In this document: positions 58,606 through 64,000 of the stretch, piece after piece
How the letters are laid out: each line of letters opens with the position of its first letter
Position numbering within the stretch: the stretch's first letter is position 1
Assembly (NCBI GenBank): GCA_018780645.1
Contig: JADMJJ010000002.1
Location: forward strand, 241,070 to 305,069
Length of the DNA stretch: 64,000 nucleotides
Source of the DNA: Burkholderiaceae bacterium
GTDB lineage: Bacteria; Pseudomonadota; Gammaproteobacteria; Burkholderiales; Burkholderiaceae_C
Direction: 5' to 3'
The notes under the pieces: generated by a model
The model's database searches: none
What the model was told of the DNA's origin: nothing
Seen by the model: the letters and a program-made list of their open reading frames with translations, nothing else
Position numbers and translations under genes: made by a program

Positions 58606-59007
58606 ATGCCCCATCTGGTGATCTACTACACCGGCCAACTCGACGAGTTGACCGATATGACGGTGCTGTGCAGGGCCTTGGCCGACACGATGCAAGTGCA
58701 GCGCGACGAGGTCAATAAACCGGTCTTCCCCACCGGCGGCATACGCGTGCTGGCCTATCCGGCCGCGCACTGGGCGGTGGCCGATGGCCAGGGCGACTAC
58801 GGCTTCGTCTATCTGAACCTGCGCATGGGCCGCGGCCGCAGCGAGGCGGTACACAAGGCTGTGGGCGAGGCGCTCAGTGCCGTGGCACGCGAACACTTCG
58901 CAGCGCTAATAGACAGCCGTCCGGTGGGTGTGACCCTGCAGATCGACGTCGGACCGGAAGTGTTCGACGCCAAGCACAGCAGCCTGCATCCCCTATTCAA
59001 GAGTTGA
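58606..59007 (+). CDS. hpaF: 5-carboxymethyl-2-hydroxymuconate delta-isomerase HpaF
   Basis: A 133-residue member of the tautomerase superfamily with the CHMI layout. The N-terminal Pro1 is the general base (mature PHLVIYYTGQLDEL after Met removal). RVLAYPAAHWAVADGQGDYG and VYLNLRMGRGRSEAVHKAVG follow. It isomerises 5-carboxymethyl-2-hydroxymuconate before decarboxylation by HpaG. Length is typical (about 125-135). It is followed after 13 bp by hpaH. Confidence 0.93.
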   Translation: MPHLVIYYTGQLDELTDMTVLCRALADTMQVQRDEVNKPVFPTGGIRVLAYPAAHWAVADGQGDYGFVYLNLRMGRGRSEAVHKAVGEALSAVAREHFAALIDSRPVGVTLQIDVGPEVFDAKHSSLHPLFKS

Positions 59008-59020
59008 ATAACTGAGTCCT

Positions 59021-59824
59021 ATGCTTGCACAAGACATCATTGAAGACCTCGCCCGCCAGCTCGAGGCAGCGCGCGTCACCCGCACGCCACTGCGCCATTT
59101 CTCCAAGACCCATCCGACGATGACGATCGAGGACGGCTATGCGATCCAGCGCGAGTGGGTCAAGCTGCGCCTGGCCCAGGGCCGCGTCATCCGGGGCCGC
59201 AAGATCGGTCTGACCTCGCGGGCGATGCAGCAGGCCTCGCAGATCACCGAGCCCGACTACGCGCCGCTGCTGGACGATATGTTCTACGAGCAGGGCGGTG
59301 ACATACCGATCAAGGACTTCATCGCGCCACGCGTCGAGGTCGAGCTGGCCTTCATCCTGGCCAAGCCGTTGAAGGGCCCCAATGTCACGCTGTTCGACGT
59401 GCTGTCGGCCACCGACTATGTGACGCCGGCGATCGAGATCATCGACGCCCGCATCGAGCAGTTCGACCGCGACACCAAGCAGATGCGCAAGGTCTTCGAC
59501 ACGATCTCCGACTTCGCGGCCAATGCCGGCATCGTGCTCGGAGGCCGGCCGGTCAGGCCGATGGATGTGGATCTGCGCTGGGTCGGCGCCCTGCTGCACA
59601 AAAATGGCGTGATCGAGGAAACGGGCCTGGCTGCCGGCGTGCTCAACCACCCGGCCACCGGCGTGGCCTGGCTTGCCAACAAGATCGCGCCTTATGGCGA
59701 ACAGCTGAACGCCGGCGACGTGGTGCTGGCCGGCTCGTTCACCCGCCCCACGCCGGCCGTGGCCGGCGATACATTCCATGTGGACTACGGCCCGCTGGGG
59801 GCGGTAGCCTTCAGGTTTGTTTGA
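59021..59824 (+). CDS. hpaH: 2-oxo-hept-4-ene-1,7-dioate hydratase HpaH
   Basis: A 267-residue FAA-hydrolase-like hydratase. [55 protein letters not shown] (metal acidic residues) and [20 protein letters not shown] are diagnostic. It hydrates 2-oxo-hept-4-ene-1,7-dioate to 4-hydroxy-2-oxo-heptanedioate, the aldolase substrate. The gene is separated from hpaI by a 90-bp gap with a large palindrome, unlike the tight packing upstream. Confidence 0.94.
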   Translation: MLAQDIIEDLARQLEAARVTRTPLRHFSKTHPTMTIEDGYAIQREWVKLRLAQGRVIRGRKIGLTSRAMQQASQITEPDYAPLLDDMFYEQGGDIPIKDFIAPRVEVELAFILAKPLKGPNVTLFDVLSATDYVTPAIEIIDARIEQFDRDTKQMRKVFDTISDFAANAGIVLGGRPVRPMDVDLRWVGALLHKNGVIEETGLAAGVLNHPATGVAWLANKIAPYGEQLNAGDVVLAGSFTRPTPAVAGDTFHVDYGPLGAVAFRFV

Positions 59825-59829
59825 GTTCC

Positions 59830-59898
59830 GTAGCCCGGATGCAATCCGGGACAGGATAAGCCCATCACCGTAATGGCCCCGGATTGCATCCGGGCTAC
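59830..59898. repeat. REP/MITE-like palindromic element between hpaH and hpaI
   Basis: A 21-bp arm (59830-59850) and its perfect inverted copy (59878-59898) flank a 27-bp spacer; each arm includes AGCCCGGATGCAATCCGGG. The arms can form a long hairpin in the hpa mRNA. The arm is itself partly symmetrical (CCCGGATTGCATCCGGG). Such palindromes are widespread small mobile elements in GC-rich proteobacteria. The insertion breaks an otherwise tightly packed operon and may lower hpaI expression or mark an mRNA processing site. Confidence 0.7.
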
Positions 59899-59914
59899 CC
59901 GACTGAGAGACGCT

Positions 59915-60715
59915 ATGCATTTGCCCATCAACACCTTCAAGCAAGCGATAGCCGAGAAGCGCGCGCAGATCGGCCTCTGGGTCGGCCTGGCCAACACCAG
60001 CGCGGCCGAGGCGCTGGCCGGCACCGGCTACGACTGGCTGCTGCTCGACGGCGAGCATGCGCCCAATGACGTGCGCTCCATCATGGCCCAGCTGCAGGCG
60101 GTGGCCCCCTATCCGGTGCACCCCATCGTGCGGCCGGTGCAGGGCGAGGTGGCCCTGGTCAAGCAGCTGCTCGATGTGGGCGCGCAGACGCTGCTGGTGC
60201 CGATGATCGATACCCCCGAACAGGCCGCCTTGATGGTCAAGGCCATGCGCTATGCCCCCGAAGGCATACGCGGCCTGGGCAGTGCCCTGGCCCGGGCCTC
60301 GCGCTGGAACCAGATCGCCGACTACCCGCAGCAGGCCAATGCGCAGATGTGCCTGCTGGTGCAGGTGGAGACGGTGCTGGGCGTGCAGAACCTGGGTTCA
60401 ATCGCCGCCACCGAGGGTGTGGACGGCGTGTTCTTCGGCCCGGCCGATCTCTCGGCGTCCATGGGCTATCTGGGCCAGCCGAATCATCCCGAGGTGCAGC
60501 GCGTGCTGCTCGATGGCATCACGGCCGTGCGTGCCGCCGGCAAGGCCCCGGGCATTCTGGCGACCGATCCCAAGCAGGCCCAGCAGTACCTGGACGCCGG
60601 CGCTTTGTTCGTCGCCGTCGGCGTCGACACCTCGCTGCTGGTGCGCGCTGCCACCGATCTGGTGCGCCAGTTCAAGCAGGCACCGGCCGCGCCCAAGACC
60701 AGCGGCGGCTATTGA
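59915..60715 (+). CDS. hpaI: 4-hydroxy-2-oxo-heptane-1,7-dioate aldolase HpaI
   Basis: A 266-residue class II pyruvate aldolase of the HpcH/HpaI family. The start ATG 59915 gives MHLPINTFKQAIAEKRAQIG; an earlier GTG-type frame would run into the palindrome. Landmarks are GYDWLLLDGEHAPNDVRS (catalytic His/Arg area), LLVPMIDTPEQAALMVKAMR, CLLVQVETVLGVQNL (metal Glu) and GVFFGPADLSASMGY (metal Asp). It splits 4-hydroxy-2-oxo-heptanedioate into pyruvate and succinate semialdehyde, the last step of the pathway. Confidence 0.95.
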   Translation: MHLPINTFKQAIAEKRAQIGLWVGLANTSAAEALAGTGYDWLLLDGEHAPNDVRSIMAQLQAVAPYPVHPIVRPVQGEVALVKQLLDVGAQTLLVPMIDTPEQAALMVKAMRYAPEGIRGLGSALARASRWNQIADYPQQANAQMCLLVQVETVLGVQNLGSIAATEGVDGVFFGPADLSASMGYLGQPNHPEVQRVLLDGITAVRAAGKAPGILATDPKQAQQYLDAGALFVAVGVDTSLLVRAATDLVRQFKQAPAAPKTSGGY

Positions 60716-60729
60716 GCAAAGGACATGCC

Positions 60730-61503
60730 ATGAGCGCAGCAAGCACAGGCCCCTACACCCGCCCCACCCGCTTCGCCCCCGAGGAGTGGGAGGCCCGCGT
60801 GCAACTGGCCGCCGCCTACCGCATCTTCGACCGCATGGGCTGGACCGAGCTGATCTACAACCACATCTCGCTGCGCGTGCCGGGCGAGCCGGGCCACTTC
60901 CTGCTCAACCCCTTCGGCCTGCACTACTCCGAGGTGTGTGCCTCGAATCTGGTCAAGGTCGATGTGCGCGGCAACATCGTCGGCCATTCGGATTGGCCCA
61001 TCAACCCGGCCGGCTTCACCTTCCATGGCGCCATCCACGAGACCCTCCCCGAGGCGCATTGCGTGATGCATGTGCACACCACACCGACGATGGCCGTGTG
61101 CTGCGCCGAGAACGGGCTGGAGTTCACCAACTTCTACGCCGCCCAGCTGTTCGGCAAGGTGGCGTACCACGACTTCGAGGGCATCACCGTGCACCTGGAG
61201 GAGGGCCGGCGCATCCTGCAAAGCGCAGGCGATAAGCCGGTGCTGCTGCTGCGCAACCACGGCCCGGTGACCATCGGATTCAATCTGGCGAACTGCTTCT
61301 CGCTGATGTGGCTGCTGAACCGCGCCTGCGAGGTGCAGCTGGCCACCCACAGCATGGGCAGGGCGCGCGCCATTCCCGAGGAGGTGCTGAAGGGCTGCGT
61401 GCGCGACTCCTTGAACTTCAACCCGAAGTTTGGTGCCGGGCAGGACGCGTTCGATGCAATGCAGCGCCTGATAGACCGCGAGGATCCGTCCTACCGTTGC
61501 TAG
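60730..61503 (+). CDS. Class II aldolase/adducin-family protein at the end of the hpa operon
   Basis: A 257-residue protein with the zinc-binding fold of class II aldolases. ELIYNHISLRVPGEPGHFL opens the domain, HCVMHVHTTPTMAVCCAENG carries two metal His, and LLRNHGPVTIGFNLANCFS carries the NHG motif. It is 14 bp after hpaI and so probably in the same operon. No step of the known homoprotocatechuate route needs it, so it may act on an upstream or side product; function open. The last 86 bp overlap the convergent acyltransferase gene. Confidence 0.88.
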   Translation: MSAASTGPYTRPTRFAPEEWEARVQLAAAYRIFDRMGWTELIYNHISLRVPGEPGHFLLNPFGLHYSEVCASNLVKVDVRGNIVGHSDWPINPAGFTFHGAIHETLPEAHCVMHVHTTPTMAVCCAENGLEFTNFYAAQLFGKVAYHDFEGITVHLEEGRRILQSAGDKPVLLLRNHGPVTIGFNLANCFSLMWLLNRACEVQLATHSMGRARAIPEEVLKGCVRDSLNFNPKFGAGQDAFDAMQRLIDREDPSYRC

Positions 61504-62638
61504 AAATGCCAAGCAGCAGGCGCAGGCCGGGCACCCGGCGCACCAGCACAAAGCCCAGCGCGCACAGGGCGAAGCACAGCACGATCAGCAGCGGCCCCTC
61601 GATGGCCGCCGGCAGGCCAAGCGGCAGCAGCAGCCGGGTCAGCAGCACGATCACGGTCTGGTGCAGGATGTAGACACAGAACACGGCCGAGGTCAGCACC
61701 GCCCGCCAGCGGTGCTCGACATTCAGGTGCTGCCGAGCATGGCCGCAGATCGCAACAAGGCACCACCACTGCATCGCGCCATACAACGCCCGCTGGGCCC
61801 AGCGCAGCGCCTCGGGCGGGGCCACCTCGCGGTAGTGATTGAAGTACAGCATCACCAGAACCCAGGCCAGCGCGGCCAGGCCGGAGGCCAGCCAGCGATA
61901 CCGCTGCGCCAGTTCCCAGAAACTGCTTTGCGCCAGCAGCAGACCGGTCAGGAACAGGGGCAGGTATTGCGCGTGGTTGTACCAGTCCCAGACCAGATTG
62001 TGGGTGCCCGGAAACAGCCCCACCAGACCACGGGCCGCCATCAGCGGCAGGGCCAGCACCAGCAGCAGTGTCACGGCGCTGCCATGTCGCCCGAGCCAGG
62101 CGGCACAGCCTTCGCTCCAGCGCGGCCACAGACGCAGCAGCGCCCAGCCCATCAGGCTGTAGACCCACAGGTAAGGCAGGAACCACAGGTGGTTCCAGGT
62201 CGGCAGGATCAGGCAATCCGTGCCGCGACAGAAGCCCTTGTAGGCCTGCAGATAGAGCTGCATGAAGTCCAGATAGCTGCCGGCATAGGCCACCTTGGTG
62301 ACGACCTCGTAGTAGGCCTGCGGCGGCACGATCACCAGCATGCCGAACAGCAGGGGCCACAGCAGGCGCTTGCTGCGTGAGCGCAGGAAGCCGGTGGGCT
62401 GACGCTGCATCAGCAAGCTGCTGGCCGCGCCGGCGATCAGGAACAGCAGGCCCATGCGCCAGGGCGAGCTGAGCTGCATCCAGATCTCCAGGCCGGGGTG
62501 CAGCTCGGCGCTCTTCACATGCCAGTCCCAGCTGACGTAGTACATGCCCACGTGGTAGGGCACCAGGAGGGCGAAGGCGAGGATGCGCAGCCAATCGAGG
62601 AAGAACTGGCGTTGCGCCGGTGGGGTAGCGGTGTTCAT
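61418..62638 (-). CDS. Membrane acyltransferase family 3 protein
   Basis: A 406-residue polytopic protein with about ten transmembrane helices (MGLLFLIAGAASSLLMQRQP, AVTLLLVLALPLMAARGLVG, LVMLYFNHYREVAP, AAIEGPLLIVLCFALCALGF). The N-terminal FFLDWLRILAFALLVPYHVG with a conserved His, and RSRSKRLLWPLLFGMLVIVP, match the acyltransferase-3 (OpgC/OafA-type) family. It transfers acyl groups to glycans or lipids in the inner membrane; substrate unknown. ATG 62638 is preferred to 62650. The 3' end overlaps the class II aldolase gene by 86 bp tail to tail. It may form an operon with the downstream two-component genes on the same strand upstream of it. Confidence 0.87.
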   Translation of the reverse strand: MNTATPPAQRQFFLDWLRILAFALLVPYHVGMYYVSWDWHVKSAELHPGLEIWMQLSSPWRMGLLFLIAGAASSLLMQRQPTGFLRSRSKRLLWPLLFGMLVIVPPQAYYEVVTKVAYAGSYLDFMQLYLQAYKGFCRGTDCLILPTWNHLWFLPYLWVYSLMGWALLRLWPRWSEGCAAWLGRHGSAVTLLLVLALPLMAARGLVGLFPGTHNLVWDWYNHAQYLPLFLTGLLLAQSSFWELAQRYRWLASGLAALAWVLVMLYFNHYREVAPPEALRWAQRALYGAMQWWCLVAICGHARQHLNVEHRWRAVLTSAVFCVYILHQTVIVLLTRLLLPLGLPAAIEGPLLIVLCFALCALGFVLVRRVPGLRLLLGISSNGRTDPRGLSGAALHRTRPARHQTSG

Positions 62639-62715
62639 GGCCGACAGCATCGCCACGAACGCCCCGGCCGCAAAGCGCCGCGGGGCGAGTTGCACCGCGG
62701 CTGGGGCGAGCTGCT

Positions 62716-63435
62716 CTACTTCAGCCGGGCGCGATAGCTGCGCGACACCCGCAGCTGCTGGCCCGAGCTCAGGGTGAGGCTGGCCTCGCCATGGGGTAGC
62801 GGTGCAATGGCCTGGATATGCGCGGCATTCACCGCATGGCAGCGGTGCACCCGCACAAAGCCGCCTGCCGCCGGGTGGTCCAGAAAGGTGCCGAGGCTGC
62901 GCCGCTCCAGGTAGCTGTGCGGCGGCGCATGCAGCTCGATGTAGTTGTCGGCCGCGGCCACCCACTCGACCTCGGCCAGCGGCAGCTTGTGCAGCCTGCC
63001 CTGGCTCATCACCAGCCAGTGGGCAGCCACCGGTTGCAGCTGCTGCAGCGCGCCGAGCAGCGAACCTTGCGCTGGCGCGTGCCGGGCCAGCCGGGCAGTA
63101 AGGCGCTGCACCGTCTGCACCAGGCGCTCGGCCGTGAAGGGCTTGAGCAGGTAGTCGACCGCGTTCAGCTCGAACGCGCGCACGGCATGCTCGTCGTAGG
63201 CGGTGCAGAAGGCGACCTGAACACCGGACGGCATTTGCAGCGCCAGCTCCAGGCCGCTCAGGCCCGGCATCTGTATGTCCAGCAGCACGGCGTCGACCCA
63301 TTCTCGTTGCAGCAACGCCAAGGCCTGCTCGGCATCGCCCGCCTCGCCCAGCCAGCTGACCTCGGGCATGGCCTGCAGGAGGCGCCGCAGCTTGGCCCGC
63401 GCCGGCGGTTCGTCGTCGACGATCAAAAGCCTCAT
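62716..63435 (-). CDS. LytTR-family response regulator (AlgR/LytR-like)
   Basis: A 239-residue regulator. The receiver domain (residues 1-~115) has the acidic pair in LIVDDEPPARAKLRRLL, phospho-acceptor Asp in AVLLDIQMPGLSG and Lys in DYLLKPFTAERLV. A LytTR DNA-binding domain occupies the C-terminal ~100 residues (VEWVAAADNYIELHA, FVRVHRCHAVNAAHIQ, LSSGQQLRVSRSYRARL). It overlaps the kinase gene by 4 bp, so the two are translationally coupled. The pair likely controls the acyltransferase or an envelope function. Confidence 0.92.
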   Translation of the reverse strand: MRLLIVDDEPPARAKLRRLLQAMPEVSWLGEAGDAEQALALLQREWVDAVLLDIQMPGLSGLELALQMPSGVQVAFCTAYDEHAVRAFELNAVDYLLKPFTAERLVQTVQRLTARLARHAPAQGSLLGALQQLQPVAAHWLVMSQGRLHKLPLAEVEWVAAADNYIELHAPPHSYLERRSLGTFLDHPAAGGFVRVHRCHAVNAAHIQAIAPLPHGEASLTLSSGQQLRVSRSYRARLK

Positions 63436-64000
63436 GCGGCGGGCTCCATCGGCAAACTCAGGCTCAGCACGCTGCCGCCGGCCGCACCGGCGCGCAAGTC
63501 CACCAACGCGCCCGGGCCGAAGTGACCCAGCACCCGCGCCCGCAGATTGGCCAGGCCCAGCGCCCCCTCGCGCTCGGTGCGCTGCGGTGCCGCGCCGCTG
63601 TTCTCTACCGACAGATGCAGCACCTGCCCCTCGACCCAGGCGCGCACCGCCACCTCGACGCTGGCGCTGCTGGCCGCCACGTCATGCTTGATGGCGTTCT
63701 CCACCGGCGAGATCAGCAGCAGGGCCGGCAGCCGGCAATGCCGCGCCGCTTCGGAGGCCTCGATGCGCACCTGCAACCGCGGCCCGAAGCGGGCCTGCAT
63801 GATGGCCAGAAAGGGCTCCACAAGCTGCAGCTCCTGGGCCAGGCTGTGCCAGCCCGCCTGCTGGGCGGCCAGCGCCTGGCGCAGCAGATCGGCCAGTTGG
63901 CACAGGATGCGGTCGGCCCGGGGCACGTCCTCGTACATCACCGAAGAAATCAGGTTCAGCGTGTTGAACAGAAAGTGCGGCTGGATCTGCTCGGCCAGGC
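63432..64000 (-). CDS. LytS/AlgZ-like sensor histidine kinase (partial, N-terminus outside window)
   Basis: The visible 189 codons contain the His_kinase domain start LAEQIQPHFLFNTLNLISSV, with the phospho-acceptor His in QPHFLFN. An HATPase region follows (LLISPVENAIKHDVAASSAS, LALANLRARVLGHFGPGALV-like G box). The sensing N-terminal domain lies past the right window edge. It is the partner of the LytTR regulator at 62716, which it overlaps by 4 bp. Confidence 0.9.
   Translation of the reverse strand, partial: LAEQIQPHFLFNTLNLISSVMYEDVPRADRILCQLADLLRQALAAQQAGWHSLAQELQLVEPFLAIMQARFGPRLQVRIEASEAARHCRLPALLLISPVENAIKHDVAASSASVEVAVRAWVEGQVLHLSVENSGAAPQRTEREGALGLANLRARVLGHFGPGALVDLRAGAAGGSVLSLSLPMEPAA

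Overview
The window is GC-rich chromosomal DNA of a betaproteobacterium, most likely order Burkholderiales (Rubrivivax/Roseateles/Leptothrix-like). The grounds are the rsmB - DUF4390 - ntrY - ntrX order, two PEP-CTERM exosortase-substrate proteins, many TRAP and Liv transporters and high-GC codon use. No complete insertion sequence, rRNA or CRISPR array was seen. About 60 genes are called, plus one tRNA.

Layout. 1-6.6 kb: a LysR regulator divergent from an EamA transporter, then rsmB, a DUF4390 protein and an NtrY/NtrX-like two-component pair. 6.6-7.9 kb: tRNA-Phe with a terminator, followed by a more AT-rich scar holding three tandem hairpins, a frameshifted membrane/coiled-coil gene and the 3' remnant of a tyrosine integrase whose catalytic Tyr has become Cys. 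8-15.3 kb: a lipoprotein of unknown function, a Fic protein with an AbiEi-like N-terminal domain, a PHB-depolymerase-like esterase, a PEP-CTERM protein, an isocitrate/isopropylmalate-type dehydrogenase and a cytochrome c.

15.5-31.4 kb, the metabolic centre of the window: a run of 16 co-directional genes bounded by two FadR-type GntR regulators. The first part (ltnD, otnK, otnC, otnI, denD) is the tetronate pathway (L-threonate/D-erythronate to dihydroxyacetone phosphate). It is followed by a TRAP transporter and then by a second module (ApnO-like dehydrogenase, second TRAP binding protein, aldehyde dehydrogenase, SDR, RuBisCO-like protein, DUF1537 kinase) that matches the D-apionate/3-oxo-isoapionate route. 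The two modules appear to share one DctQM membrane pair served by two near-duplicate binding proteins.

31.4-33.9 kb: an Ada - 2OG-Fe(II) oxygenase alkylation-response pair and a flavin reductase. 34-46.9 kb: a divergent catabolic locus. On the minus strand lie TetR, a VOC protein, an FAD monooxygenase and a Liv-type ABC importer; on the plus strand lie a CoxG-like protein and a three-subunit molybdenum hydroxylase. A large composite palindrome sits between the two arms. The hydroxylase lacks the CO dehydrogenase active-site motif, so an aromatic or N-heterocyclic substrate is more likely. An orphan histidine kinase follows.

47-54.2 kb: a second PEP-CTERM protein, a tandem pair of TPR-type histidine kinases of which one is catalytically degenerate, and a large protein fusing a papain-family peptidase to an alpha/beta hydrolase. 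54.3-61.5 kb: the homoprotocatechuate meta-cleavage operon hpaG1-G2-E-D-F-H-I with divergent hpaR and a perfect operator palindrome, plus a class II aldolase. 61.4-64 kb: a membrane acyltransferase and a LytTR two-component system cut by the right edge.
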